From contig NZ_JACHGF010000004.1 of the NCBI RefSeq assembly GCF_014202275.1, forward strand, positions 146,928-210,927: 64,000 nt of DNA, in the 5' to 3' direction. This document shows positions 38,761 to 47,789 of the stretch, one piece after another. Origin of the DNA: Rhabdobacter roseus. Its GTDB lineage: Bacteria; Bacteroidota; Bacteroidia; Cytophagales; Spirosomataceae. Numbering within the stretch: position 1 is the stretch's first letter; every line of letters starts with the position of its first letter. The notes beneath the pieces were generated by a model. It saw only the letters and a program-made list of their open reading frames with translations, was not told where the DNA came from and did not search any database. The position numbers were made by a program, and so were the translations under genes.

Positions 38761-38891
38761 AAAAAAACAAAATCCAACGGCGAGGCACCGCTTGTTTTGC
38801 AAAGGTAAAAAAGATTCGTTCTCAAGCTCGCGGCAGGCTCACGTCTGCCCAGGTACCTGGTTGGGCAAGTACCTGGGTGCGTAGTTTAATC

Positions 38892-38936
38892 TAAAGCCCA
38901 AAAGCGCACGGGCCAGGTGTGCGCTTTTGGGCTTTA
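38892..38936 (-). terminator. Terminator of the fused E1 gene
   Basis: An 18-bp perfect stem, TAAAGCCCAAAAGCGCAC (38892-38909) with 38919-38936, and a 9-base loop. On the minus strand it lies 20 bases after the E1 stop. Confidence 0.8.
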
Positions 38937-38955
38937 AGGAGGTACTTGTCAAAAG

Positions 38956-41367
38956 TTAGTACAAACCAGGAAAATTCTGAGGTTCGGCTTCCTGCATGAT
39001 TTCGTACACCAGGTTGAAGATATCCTCCACGTTGGGCTTGGAGAAATAATCGCCATCGGAGCCGTAGGGCGGGCGGTGTTCGCGGGCAGCGAGTGTCCGC
39101 GGCGGCGAGTCGAGCCAGCGGTAGGCGTTCTGCTCCTCAAGTACCTGTTGCAGCATGTAGGCCGAAGCGCCGCCGGGCATGTCTTCGTCGGCAAAAAGTA
39201 CCCGATTGGTTTTCTTGACCGACTCCACAATGCGGTGCTCCCGGTCAAAGGGAAGTAAGGTTTGTACGTCAATCACCTCGATCTCAATACCTACCTGGGC
39301 CAGTTGAGTGGCCGCTTCCAACGCCAGCCGACACATGGAGCCGTAGGTAACCAGCGTGAGGTGGGTTCCTTCCCGCAGGATCTCGGGCTGGCCCAGGGGC
39401 AGGCACAGGGTATCGAGGTTGGCGGGGAGGCGCTCCTTGAGCCGATAGCTGTTCAGGGGCTCGATCACCAGCGCGGGGTCGTCGCCCTGCATGAGCGTAT
39501 TGTAAAAGCCGGCCGCCTGGGTAAAATTGCGCGGTACCACGATGTGCAGCCCCCGGAGGCTATTGATCATGGTACCCAGGGGCGAGCCCGAGTGCCAGAT
39601 GCCTTCCAGCCGGTGGCCGCGCGTACGGATAATGAGTGGCGCTTTCTGGCCTCCGGCCGTGCGGTAGCGCAGCGTAGCCAGGTCATCGGTGAGGGTAGCC
39701 AGGGCGTAGTAAACGTAGTCGAAGTACTGGATCTCCACGACGGGCCGCAGGCCGCGCATCGCCAGGCCAATGCCCTGGCCGATGATGGTCGTTTCGCGGA
39801 TACCCGTGTCGGTAATCCGGATTTCACCGTACTTTTCCTGCAAGCCCGCGAAGCCCTGGTTCACGTCTCCAATCTGTCCTACGTCTTCGCCCAGAGCCAC
39901 CAGGCGCGGGTCCCGCGCAAAAAGGGCGTCGAAGTAGGAACGAACAATCTCCCGGCCGTCTACCAGCGGGCTATCCGGCTCGTAGACGGCCGAAATTGCC
40001 TCTACGTTGAGCGGTGATTCGTCCGACTGGCTGTACAAGTGCGTACTGTATCGCTTTTCGTTCAGCGCTACCTCCTGCCGAAGCCATTCCTGTAGCGCGC
40101 CCTGCGCGGGTACTGGCTCGCTTCGCAGGTACCGAAGTGCTTTGCGAACCGCGCCAACCAGGTCGCGGCGAAGCGGCAGGTAAGTCTTTTGAAGCTCCGC
40201 CAAGAGGTTCTTTACGTCTTCCCGCGCCGGGGTACTTTCGCGGGCGGCTTGCTCGAGCAGCGCCACGGCTTGCTGTTGGTCATGCTCAATATCACTTCGG
40301 TAGGCTTTCCAGGCCAGGTTGCGCGCCTCGCGGGCTTTTTCCTTGGCTTCGGCCTCGATGCTTTCCAGGTTTTCTTCGCTGGCGTAGCCGTTGTCCAGAA
40401 TCCAGTCTCTGAATAGCAGGTTGCAGTCGTGCTCAGCTTCCCACATGAGCCGATTTTTGCTTTTGTAGCGCTCGTGGGAGCCCGACGACGAGTGCCCTTG
40501 GGGCTGCGTAAGCTCCTGCACGTGTACCAGCACGGGTACATGCTCGCTGCGGCACAGGGCCGCGGCTTTTTGGTAGGTTTCGATCAGGGCCGGGTAGTCC
40601 CAGCCTTTTACGGCAAAGATTTCAATGCCCGGCTCGTCTTCGTTGCGTTGCAGGCCCGCCAGGGCTTTGGAGATACTGCCTTTGGTCGTTTGGTACTCAA
40701 TGGGGACCGATATACCGTAGCCGTCGTCCCAGACAGACATCAGCAGAGGTACCTGAAGTACCCCGGCGGCATTCATGGTTTCCCAGAACATCCCCTGCGA
40801 GGTAGAGGCGTCGCCAATGGTAGCGAAGACGATCTCGTTTCCCTGCCGGGAGAAGCTAGTGAGGTGCTGGATCTCCTGGTTGAGGCGGTAGAGCTTGGAA
40901 GCATAGGCTAGTCCCAGGGCGCGCGGGATTTGGCCCGCCGTGGGAGATATATCGCAAACGGAATTGTAGAGCTGGGTTTGGTCACGCCAGTGGCCTTGCT
41001 CGTCCAGCCAGCGCGTGGCGTAGTGGCCGTTCATGGAGCGCCCGCCGGTGTGTGGCTCATGGTCTACGTCAGCGTGGGCATATATTTGGGCAAAAAATTG
41101 CTGCCACGTCAGATTCCCCAAAGCGGCTTCGATGGTCTGGTCGCGGTAGTAGCCCGACCGGAAATCGCCCCGGCGGAAGGCCCGGGCCATGGCTACCTGG
41201 GCTACTTCTTTCCCATCGCCAAAGATGCCAAACTTTGCCCTTCCCCCCATCACATCTTTCCGGCCCAGCAAACTGACCTGTCGGCTTTCGTAGGAAAGCC
41301 GGTAGTCATCCAGTATGTTTTCCTGAGTCAGAACACTATTTTCGGGCAAAATTTCGTTTAGAAGCAT
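38956..41367 (-). CDS. 2-oxo acid dehydrogenase E1, alpha and beta subunits fused
   Basis: An 803-residue thiamine-diphosphate enzyme. The alpha half holds GRSMNGHYATRWLD, the TPP motif beginning IGDASTSQGMFWE around residue 190 and a loop HSSSGSHERY. The beta half starts near residue 470 (GREIVRSYFDALFARDPRLV, ALGEDVGQIGDVNQGFAGLQ) and contains EIQYFDYVYYALATLTDD and a C-terminal transketolase domain. In most bacteria these are two genes; the fusion is known in Bacteroidota. The enzyme decarboxylates branched-chain 2-oxo acids, the first step to branched-chain acyl-CoA used for iso-fatty acids. E2 and E3 are not adjacent. Confidence 0.93.
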   Translation of the reverse strand: MLLNEILPENSVLTQENILDDYRLSYESRQVSLLGRKDVMGGRAKFGIFGDGKEVAQVAMARAFRRGDFRSGYYRDQTIEAALGNLTWQQFFAQIYAHADVDHEPHTGGRSMNGHYATRWLDEQGHWRDQTQLYNSVCDISPTAGQIPRALGLAYASKLYRLNQEIQHLTSFSRQGNEIVFATIGDASTSQGMFWETMNAAGVLQVPLLMSVWDDGYGISVPIEYQTTKGSISKALAGLQRNEDEPGIEIFAVKGWDYPALIETYQKAAALCRSEHVPVLVHVQELTQPQGHSSSGSHERYKSKNRLMWEAEHDCNLLFRDWILDNGYASEENLESIEAEAKEKAREARNLAWKAYRSDIEHDQQQAVALLEQAARESTPAREDVKNLLAELQKTYLPLRRDLVGAVRKALRYLRSEPVPAQGALQEWLRQEVALNEKRYSTHLYSQSDESPLNVEAISAVYEPDSPLVDGREIVRSYFDALFARDPRLVALGEDVGQIGDVNQGFAGLQEKYGEIRITDTGIRETTIIGQGIGLAMRGLRPVVEIQYFDYVYYALATLTDDLATLRYRTAGGQKAPLIIRTRGHRLEGIWHSGSPLGTMINSLRGLHIVVPRNFTQAAGFYNTLMQGDDPALVIEPLNSYRLKERLPANLDTLCLPLGQPEILREGTHLTLVTYGSMCRLALEAATQLAQVGIEIEVIDVQTLLPFDREHRIVESVKKTNRVLFADEDMPGGASAYMLQQVLEEQNAYRWLDSPPRTLAAREHRPPYGSDGDYFSKPNVEDIFNLVYEIMQEAEPQNFPGLY

Positions 41368-41590
41368 ATCATTTCGGGTACTTCACGGTTAGTAAATCCG
41401 TAGTTAAGTTACGTGTTAAAACGTTTTAGGTCAAAATTAAAATAAAATATTTCTCCTTTCAAAAAAACGTTTTCTAACTTTACTTTGTTGAAAATGTGCC
41501 TTTGACGCTGAAAATTCTGAGAATCTGTTCCAAAAAGCTTAAATATTGTCCTAACAAACAATTTTCTAACAACTAAATTTTGAGAGTATC

Positions 41591-41992
41591 ATGAAAAAGT
41601 TTTTTTCGATTTTGGCCGTATTGTTGGTGGTAGCAACGGCGAGCTACGCCCAGAAAGGTGTGATGAAATTTAAAGAGGAGACCCACAACTTCGGCAAAAT
41701 TGAGCAGGGCAAGCCCGTCACGCAGGAGTTTGTTTTCACCAACACGGGTACTGACCCTATTGTGATTTCCAACGTCAGCGCTTCTTGTGGTTGCACCACG
41801 CCCAGCTATACTAAAGATCCTATTTTACCGGGTAAGACAGGTACCATCAAAGCGACCTACAATGCCGCCGCGATGGGCTCGTTCAATAAATCCATCACAG
41901 TATTTAGTAATGCAGAGACCCCCAGCATGTCGCTATTCCTGAAAGGAGAGGTGGTTACGAAGGAGCAAGCCACCAAGCCTTCTACGAAGTAG
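41591..41992 (+). CDS. DUF1573 domain protein, exported
   Basis: A 133-residue protein with a signal peptide (to SYAQ, residue 20) and one DUF1573 Ig-like domain: FKEETHNFGKIEQGKPVTQEF, FTNTGTDPIVISNVSASCGC, LPGKTGTIKATYNA. The family is ASPM-SPD-2-Hydin-like and occurs in many copies in Bacteroidota; no enzyme function is expected. It is divergent from the E1 gene and followed by a strong terminator at 42027. Confidence 0.92.
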   Translation: MKKFFSILAVLLVVATASYAQKGVMKFKEETHNFGKIEQGKPVTQEFVFTNTGTDPIVISNVSASCGCTTPSYTKDPILPGKTGTIKATYNAAAMGSFNKSITVFSNAETPSMSLFLKGEVVTKEQATKPSTK

Positions 41993-42026
41993 GGTTTAGG
42001 GTACCTGCCCCCGATACATCAACCGT

Positions 42027-42062
42027 GCGGCGGCCTTTCCTTAGGGAGAGGCCGCCGCTTTT
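42027..42062 (+). terminator. Terminator after the DUF1573 gene
   Basis: GCGGCGGCCTTTCC (42027-42040) pairs with GGAGAGGCCGCCGC (42045-42058) with one wobble and a TTAG loop, then TTTTG. Confidence 0.8.
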
Positions 42063-42132
42063 GCTTTATGTAAGTGGCTGAGATAGCGCAAGTACCCTTG
42101 GAGGTACCTTGAGCGTAACAGAAAGTAAAGCG

Positions 42133-42160
42133 GTAAAGTACCCCGCCCAAGGTACTTTAC
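42133..42160 (-). terminator. Heptamer-based hairpin after lptD
   Basis: GTAAAGTACC (42133-42142) pairs perfectly with GGTACTTTAC (42151-42160), loop CCGCCCAA. It lies 9 bases beyond the lptD stop on the minus strand. T-richness after it is weak. Confidence 0.55.
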
Positions 42161-42169
42161 GAAGCGGAA

Positions 42170-45043
42170 TTAGAAACCAGCCCGGTCGACGAAGGAGCGG
42201 CGGCGGGTGAGCTTCAGATCTTGTAGGATGGACGACTTGGCCTTGATGGTAAAAGAGTAGTTGCTGGCCCGGAAAGAGCTCCCCGCGTAGGGCGTCCAGC
42301 TGAAATTCATATCCCAGCAGTGGAGGTCGCGGTAGAGGGTAACGGTGGTGATGGACGGCGCCAGGGCCACGAAGTCAAAGCCCGACGACAGGCTGATTTT
42401 CCAGTTGGGCGTCAGGCTCAGGTCGCCGGTCATGCTCACGGTCTGCACCAGCGAAGCCTCCTGCAAACCTACCCGCGAAAGCCCGAAGTTATAGTTCAAG
42501 GAGATATTCCAGGGAATGTTGAAATCCACGTACAGATCCGGATTGCGGTCGATGAACTCGAGCTGCTCTTCGGTGGCGGTGGTAGCACCCGGTGGTTGGT
42601 CGGTGCGTTTCTTTTCGCCCTGCTTGGGCGAAAAGCTGGTACCCAGCGCAAAGTTGAGGTTTTGCAGGCGCGCCAGCCCCTGCCCGCGCGTCACGGCAAA
42701 CTCGTTGATCCTGATCCCGGCCGTGTTGGTGGGACTTCGCGTATCGAGTACGTAGGTGTAAGGATCGAAGTTCATGTTGAAGTTCATGTTCAGGTTTCGG
42801 CCAATGCGGGCGTTGGCGTTAACGGCGATGTTGGACAGGTTGAGCGAGTCGGCCAGCATGTTATAACTACCCGTAAAGCCCAGGTTGTCCAGCAGCATTA
42901 CTTTCTCAAACTGCGCGGCGGCGGTATCGTTCTTCGAGCGCAGCTTCATCTCGAAGGAGTTGTTGAGGCTGTAGGAGACGATCCCCGACGAGCGGCCGCC
43001 GTTGGTGGTGACGCCCAGCCCCCGCAGGCGCGAGAGCGAGCGGGTATCACCTACTTCGTTGATCTGGATGGTTTGGTAAAACCCGAAATTGTCGCCCGAG
43101 AAATCTGGCGTGTAGCTGAAAGATACCGACGGAATCACCGTGTGCCGGATGGCCTCCAGCCGCTTGCCCTTCACGAAGAAAGTACCGTAGAAGCGCGTAT
43201 TCAGCCCCGCCCCAAAGGAGTACGAGTACTCCGTCGATACCTGGTTAATCGTATCAACGCGAATGCGGTTATCGCCCAGGTACGTATAGTTGTAGCGTTG
43301 GGTAAACACCTCGCCCTGCAAAGAAAGGCTGGGGGTAAAGTTGAGGTAGCGCATCAGCTTGAAGTTGGGCAGCGAAATGGGCAGCGAATACCGGCCCGTA
43401 AACTGCGCGTCGTCCAGCATGGCAGGTAGGTTGCCCAGGGTGAAGGGAACTACCGTTTCTCTGCCCAAACGGGAGGTATCTATTTCATTGGTAATGATAA
43501 AGCCCAGCCGGGAGTAGGTGGTGTCGATGGCCGAAATAGAATTGGAAACGTTGTAATTTCCGCTGAAGTCCAGTCCGAGCCGGAAGCTTTCGTACCAGCG
43601 CCCGCGGCCGCCATTCAGCGCAAAGGGCGCGATCTGGTTAATCCCGAAATTGAAATCGGTTCCTACGTCGGTTTTGCCGTTGTTTCGTCGTCCCGTCTCG
43701 GGATTTACGTCGCCAAAGTTCTGGTTGACGCGCAGGCTGGCTCCGGCGCGCGCATACTGGCCAAAAGTACGGTTATACTGCACCGAGGAGCTCGCAATGT
43801 TGGAAATGTACCGGCTGGTTTCGAGGGCGTTGAACTGGTTGTAGCTGTTGCTGTTGACGTTTACGTTGGCCGAGAAGGTAGAGTTGCCGCGCGGCACGGG
43901 CGTATGCGACCACTGTACGCTGAAGTCATCCCGGCCCGGCAAATTCCGCAGGCGGTCTATTTCGTCGCCGGAGCGGTTTTTATTGAAACGCAGGGCCACG
44001 TTTCCGCTGTAGCGGTAGCGCTTGGTGTAGATCGAGCTCGCGCCCAGTCCCCAGCTACCCGTGGAGTAGATCTGCCCCGTCACGGTGGCGTTGAAGTACT
44101 CGCTGATGGCAAAGTAGTAGCCGCCGTCGCGCAGGAAGAAGCCTCGTCCGTTGGGCTCTTCGCCGTACTGTGGAAAAATAATCCCTGAAGTACCTATCTC
44201 TTTTTTCTTGGGTAAGGGGAAAAACCCAAACGGCAACCCGACGGGCAGCGGCACGTCGGCAATCACGATGTTAAACGGCCCGGAAACTACCTGCTTGTTG
44301 TCCACGAGCTTAATGCGCGGCGCGTTAATAAAAAAGTGCGGGTGGGTAAGGTTGCAGGTGGTATAAATGGATCCCTGGATGTAGAGGTTGTTCTGGTCGT
44401 CTTTCTTAACAGTATTGCCCCGGATGTTCCCCTCGCCCTGCTGGGTGATCACCCCCCGGATGAAGGCCTTCTTGGTTTTAAAATTATACCGGATTTCCTT
44501 GGTCGTGTAGCTTTCGGCCCCGTCCTGGAAAACGGGCTCCCCCACCATTTTCTTGGTGGTGGTATCCAGGGTACCTTGGGCAAAAAGCTCATTGGTAACC
44601 CAGTTGAGCCGGATGTAGTTGGCTTTTAGGTTAATGGTACCATACTTTACCTCGGCGTTACCGTAGAGATGTACCTGCTTGTCGTCTACCTCCATGATGG
44701 TCGAATCCTCGGCCGTATACTCCACGGTAGCCGTAAGGTCACTTTGCCGGGCCAGGCTGTCGGTTCGGAGGGAGTCGGCCCGCAGGGAGTCGGACAGGGT
44801 AATGGCCGCGAGGCTCAGCGAGTCGGCTAGTCCTGACCGCACCTGGCTGGTATCGGCTGGCCCCCCCTGGCCGGGTATGGGCAGGCTGTCGGTGGGTGTT
44901 TGGCCCACCGGGCTGCGGCTGGTGGCTTGACGCACCTCTCCCGCCGAACGCCCCGCCGGTTTTTGGCAGCTTACCTGTCCCAGGAACAAAGCCACGACGA
45001 AGCTTAGCCATATACTAAGCCCCTTTTTTTTCAGTTCTAACAA
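42170..45043 (-). CDS. lptD: LPS-assembly protein LptD, Bacteroidota type
   Basis: A 957-residue outer-membrane protein. An N-terminal signal (about 1-27) ends QVSCQ, so it may be lipid-anchored. A disordered Ser/Asp-rich stretch is followed by an OstA/LptA-like jelly-roll domain (about 105-280: DDKQVHLYGNAEVKYGTINL) and a very large barrel of many strands to the C terminus. LptD with LptE inserts lipopolysaccharide into the outer leaflet. The Cys pairs that form disulfides in E. coli LptD are not evident. The gene is divergent from the amidase and MCE genes, which is a recurring arrangement. Confidence 0.88.
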   Translation of the reverse strand: MLELKKKGLSIWLSFVVALFLGQVSCQKPAGRSAGEVRQATSRSPVGQTPTDSLPIPGQGGPADTSQVRSGLADSLSLAAITLSDSLRADSLRTDSLARQSDLTATVEYTAEDSTIMEVDDKQVHLYGNAEVKYGTINLKANYIRLNWVTNELFAQGTLDTTTKKMVGEPVFQDGAESYTTKEIRYNFKTKKAFIRGVITQQGEGNIRGNTVKKDDQNNLYIQGSIYTTCNLTHPHFFINAPRIKLVDNKQVVSGPFNIVIADVPLPVGLPFGFFPLPKKKEIGTSGIIFPQYGEEPNGRGFFLRDGGYYFAISEYFNATVTGQIYSTGSWGLGASSIYTKRYRYSGNVALRFNKNRSGDEIDRLRNLPGRDDFSVQWSHTPVPRGNSTFSANVNVNSNSYNQFNALETSRYISNIASSSVQYNRTFGQYARAGASLRVNQNFGDVNPETGRRNNGKTDVGTDFNFGINQIAPFALNGGRGRWYESFRLGLDFSGNYNVSNSISAIDTTYSRLGFIITNEIDTSRLGRETVVPFTLGNLPAMLDDAQFTGRYSLPISLPNFKLMRYLNFTPSLSLQGEVFTQRYNYTYLGDNRIRVDTINQVSTEYSYSFGAGLNTRFYGTFFVKGKRLEAIRHTVIPSVSFSYTPDFSGDNFGFYQTIQINEVGDTRSLSRLRGLGVTTNGGRSSGIVSYSLNNSFEMKLRSKNDTAAAQFEKVMLLDNLGFTGSYNMLADSLNLSNIAVNANARIGRNLNMNFNMNFDPYTYVLDTRSPTNTAGIRINEFAVTRGQGLARLQNLNFALGTSFSPKQGEKKRTDQPPGATTATEEQLEFIDRNPDLYVDFNIPWNISLNYNFGLSRVGLQEASLVQTVSMTGDLSLTPNWKISLSSGFDFVALAPSITTVTLYRDLHCWDMNFSWTPYAGSSFRASNYSFTIKAKSSILQDLKLTRRRSFVDRAGF

Positions 45044-45058
45044 ATAGACTATTTTTGC
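45029..45058 (+). promoter_or_regulatory. Possible promoter for the amidase gene
   Basis: TATTTTTG (45051-45058) followed by C matches TAnnTTTG; the -33 region is T-rich but has no exact TTG. It lies 65 bases before the amidase ATG. Confidence 0.4.
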
Positions 45059-45122
45059 ATTAAATTAAGAAGCCAAAATTAGCGGAGAATTTTCTTTCAA
45101 GTAACGCAGCAACCCTAAAATA

Positions 45123-45917
45123 ATGTTAAAAGTTCTTAAAATTGTGGTCGCAGCGGGTGGTTTTCTGGTCAGTGCCGCTTTTGCTTTTCAGGAGGCACCC
45201 GTCGCAGAAAATAGTCCGAAAAAAATTGGTGTAGTAGTGATTGACGCCGGCCACGGGGGCCATGACACCGGCACCCGCGGCAAAGTAGCGCGAGAGTCGC
45301 ACATTGCCCTCAAAATAGCCCTGGCGCTGGGTAAAAAAATAAAGGCCGCCATGCCCGAGGTACGGGTACTTTATACCCGCACCTCGGACGTGTTTGTGGA
45401 GCTGGCCGAGCGCTCCGCGTTTGCCAACCGTAACCAGGCCGACCTCTTCATTTCCATCCACTGCAACTACGCCCCCGGCTCCAGCCGAGTGACCGGCACC
45501 GAAACCTTCGTGATGGGGCTTCACAAATCCGAGGGAAATCTACAGGTAGCCAAGCGTGAAAACTCGGTTATTCTGAAAGAAGATAACTACAAACAACGCT
45601 ACAAGGGCTTCGACCCGGAGTCGCCCCTGGCGCACATCATGCTGGCCAACTACCAAAGCGCTTTTTTGTCGAGCAGCCTGCGCTTTGCGGGCCACGTCGA
45701 GAAGCAGTTTCATGACCAGCGCCCCAGCCGGGGCGTCAAGCAGGCGGGATTCCTGGTACTTTGGCGCGCCACCATGCCCAGCGTTCTGATCGAAACCGGC
45801 TTCCTGAGCAACGCCACCGAAGAGGCCTACCTCAACTCCGCCGACGGCCAGGAGGAGGTCTCGCAGTCGATATTTAAGGCATTTAATCAATACAAAAAGG
45901 AGATGGAACGATATTAG
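45123..45917 (+). CDS. N-acetylmuramoyl-L-alanine amidase (Amidase_3)
   Basis: A 264-residue exported zinc amidase with a signal peptide (about 1-22). Zinc ligands are readable: His44 in VVIDAGHGGHDTG, Glu58 in VARESHIALK and His113 in ISIHCNY; the catalytic Glu is in LIETGFLSNATEE. It cuts the amide between MurNAc and the peptide stem, in cell separation or wall turnover. No LysM or SPOR domain is present. The MCE gene follows after 54 bases. Confidence 0.95.
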   Translation: MLKVLKIVVAAGGFLVSAAFAFQEAPVAENSPKKIGVVVIDAGHGGHDTGTRGKVARESHIALKIALALGKKIKAAMPEVRVLYTRTSDVFVELAERSAFANRNQADLFISIHCNYAPGSSRVTGTETFVMGLHKSEGNLQVAKRENSVILKEDNYKQRYKGFDPESPLAHIMLANYQSAFLSSSLRFAGHVEKQFHDQRPSRGVKQAGFLVLWRATMPSVLIETGFLSNATEEAYLNSADGQEEVSQSIFKAFNQYKKEMERY

Positions 45918-45971
45918 CGGTACTTTCGTATCAAGAATACAATCCCTTGTTTGTTCATATTTTTTTGGCCC

Positions 45972-46952
45972 ATGAAAATTTCTAAGGAAGTAAAAGTAGC
46001 GGCCCTGGTCATCGTCACCCTCACGATGCTGTACTTTGGCTTCAATTTTCTTAAAGGAACCGATCTTTTTTCCCGTACCCATAAGTACTTTATTGTCTAT
46101 GACGACGTAGACGGCCTCACGGCTTCTAACCCCGTTATGCTCAATGGCTTGTCCGTTGGAAGGGTGCAAACCATCAAAATTCTGCAAGACCAGGGTAATC
46201 GGCTGCTGGTGACGGTGGATATTCAGAAAGAAATCCAGATTCGGGAAGGTACCGTGGCTACTCTGGCCGACGGCGGTCTGCTGGGCGGCAAAGTGATCCA
46301 GTTGAAGATTGCAAACTCGGGCCGAGAGCTAGGCGACGAAGATACCCTCGTGGCGCAAAAAGATCCGGGGATCTCGGCCCTGCTGCAGGAGAAAGCACTG
46401 CCCGTGGTGATGCACGCCGACTCGCTGGTTCGGAATTTAACCCTTATTACGGCGGGCTTTAAAGAAACCGGGGCCATCCTGAACCAGGTACTTCGCAACT
46501 ACGACCAGACCGGACTGGTACTGCGCACGACCCTGGAGACCAATCAGGCTAATCTGGCAGCCCTAACCGGCAACCTTAGCAAGCTTACGGCTTCGCTGAT
46601 CGAAACCGAAAAAGAACTCAAACCGATCCTGGCCAAGGCGGGTACTTTCACCGATTCCCTGACGGCCCTGCGCCTGGGCGAAACGGTCGCTACCGCCAAT
46701 CGTACCATTGGGGAGTTGCAACAAATGCTGGCCGCGGTCAAGGCCGGGCAGGGCACGGCGGGCAAGCTCGTGAGCGACGACAAGCTCTATAATAACCTCA
46801 ATTACAGCCTCATTAGCCTCAACCAGCTTCTGGCCAACTTCCGCGAGCAGCCCCGGCGCTACATCAACGTCTCGGTGTTTGGCGGCAAGAAGAAAGACAC
46901 CGGGCCGTCGGAGTCGCCCATTGATACGACCTTGCAATTCAAGGAAAATTAA
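45972..46952 (+). CDS. MCE/MlaD family protein
   Basis: A 326-residue protein with one N-terminal membrane helix (about 7-27) and an MCE domain at about 37-115 (YFIVYDDVDGLTASNPVMLN, GLSVGRVQTIKI, LADGGLLGGKVIQL), followed by helices that in the family form a periplasmic tube for lipid transfer between membranes. The start is MKISKEVKVAALV (45972); the frame begins 7 residues earlier. The ABC components MlaE and MlaF are not here. It shares an apparent operon with the amidase. Confidence 0.92.
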   Translation: MKISKEVKVAALVIVTLTMLYFGFNFLKGTDLFSRTHKYFIVYDDVDGLTASNPVMLNGLSVGRVQTIKILQDQGNRLLVTVDIQKEIQIREGTVATLADGGLLGGKVIQLKIANSGRELGDEDTLVAQKDPGISALLQEKALPVVMHADSLVRNLTLITAGFKETGAILNQVLRNYDQTGLVLRTTLETNQANLAALTGNLSKLTASLIETEKELKPILAKAGTFTDSLTALRLGETVATANRTIGELQQMLAAVKAGQGTAGKLVSDDKLYNNLNYSLISLNQLLANFREQPRRYINVSVFGGKKKDTGPSESPIDTTLQFKEN

Positions 46953-46970
46953 GGCCAAAGTACCTTCCGA

Positions 46971-46998
46971 AAAAAAGAGCGCGTCAGCGCTCTTTTTT
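46971..46998 (+). terminator. Terminator after the MCE gene
   Basis: A perfect 12-bp stem, AAAAAAGAGCGC (46971-46982) with GCGCTCTTTTTT (46987-46998), GTCA loop. It also argues that the next gene begins after it. Confidence 0.9.
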
Positions 46999-47037
46999 GT
47001 ATCTTGCTACCTCAAGCCATCAAAAAAAGGAACGATC

Positions 47038-47670
47038 GTGGAAGTAACGGCCCAAGCCAAAAGAAAACGCCCCGCCCCGCCCGAGGAAGTACCCGCCTAC
47101 CTGATCCGGGAGGTACTGGACGGTAAGCCCTTGTACTACAAAGGCTACCGGGAGGTGTTGCAGAATAAAAAATCATTGGAAGATATTATGGGGAGCAGCG
47201 GGTTGCAATCATTTATTATCCAGTATATCCTGGAAATTTTGTACCTGAAGGTAGGTAGAAAGCAGTACCATTTTTTGACCAACGAAGTAGGTACGCACAT
47301 GGGCCGTAAGAACAACGTGTCTGGCGATGTCTATGTGTATGATAAAGCTTTACTGGTACCTGCTGAAATCAATGATCAGTACGTCAAGATTCCCCCCAAG
47401 GTAGCGATTGAAGTAGACCTGAAAATTGACATAATTCAGGAGAAAGACTACGACTACGTGAACCTCAAAACCCAAAAACTCCTGGATTTTGGCGTAGAAA
47501 AGGTGATCTGGATTTTTACGAGCAGCCAGAAGGTACTCGTGGCCACGGCTGCGGAAGACTGGCGAACCAAAGACTGGAACCAGGACATTGAGCTGCTCGA
47601 CGGCCACTTTTTCAACCTCGGCCAGTACCTGCGCGAAGAAGGCGTGAAGCTGGAGACCGATAAAGAGTAG
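47038..47670 (+). CDS. Uma2-family (DUF820) PD-(D/E)XK nuclease-like protein
   Basis: About 210 residues. The C-terminal half has the Uma2 pattern: VSGDVYVYD, KIPPKVAIEVDLKID (the E-V-D strand of the nuclease core), YVNLKTQKLLDFGVEKVIWIF with the Lys, and VATAAEDWR. The family is common in Bacteroidota and cyanobacteria; its role is not settled. The start is set at GTG 47038, because the frame further upstream runs through the terminator hairpin and has no suitable ATG. It stands alone. Confidence 0.8.
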   Translation: MEVTAQAKRKRPAPPEEVPAYLIREVLDGKPLYYKGYREVLQNKKSLEDIMGSSGLQSFIIQYILEILYLKVGRKQYHFLTNEVGTHMGRKNNVSGDVYVYDKALLVPAEINDQYVKIPPKVAIEVDLKIDIIQEKDYDYVNLKTQKLLDFGVEKVIWIFTSSQKVLVATAAEDWRTKDWNQDIELLDGHFFNLGQYLREEGVKLETDKE

Positions 47671-47698
47671 CCAAAAGTACCCCCAGGTACCTGCCGGG

Positions 47699-47729
47699 AA
47701 GTCGTTTGCCTCTAAGCAGACGACTTTTT
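47699..47729 (+). terminator. Terminator after the Uma2 gene
   Basis: AAGTCGTTTGC (47699-47709) pairs with GCAGACGACTT (47716-47726) with one wobble, 6-base loop, followed by TTT. Confidence 0.8.
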
Positions 47730-47789
47730 ATTTTTGGCGAAGAACGGCAAAGGGTACTTTGGGCCGTTTATATAAAAAACGACTTGATC

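Noticed and set aside
42320-43429. 369-codon open frame on the strand opposite lptD
   Set aside because: Low-information composition (Gly/Val/Arg rich), no motif, fully inside a long conserved barrel gene.
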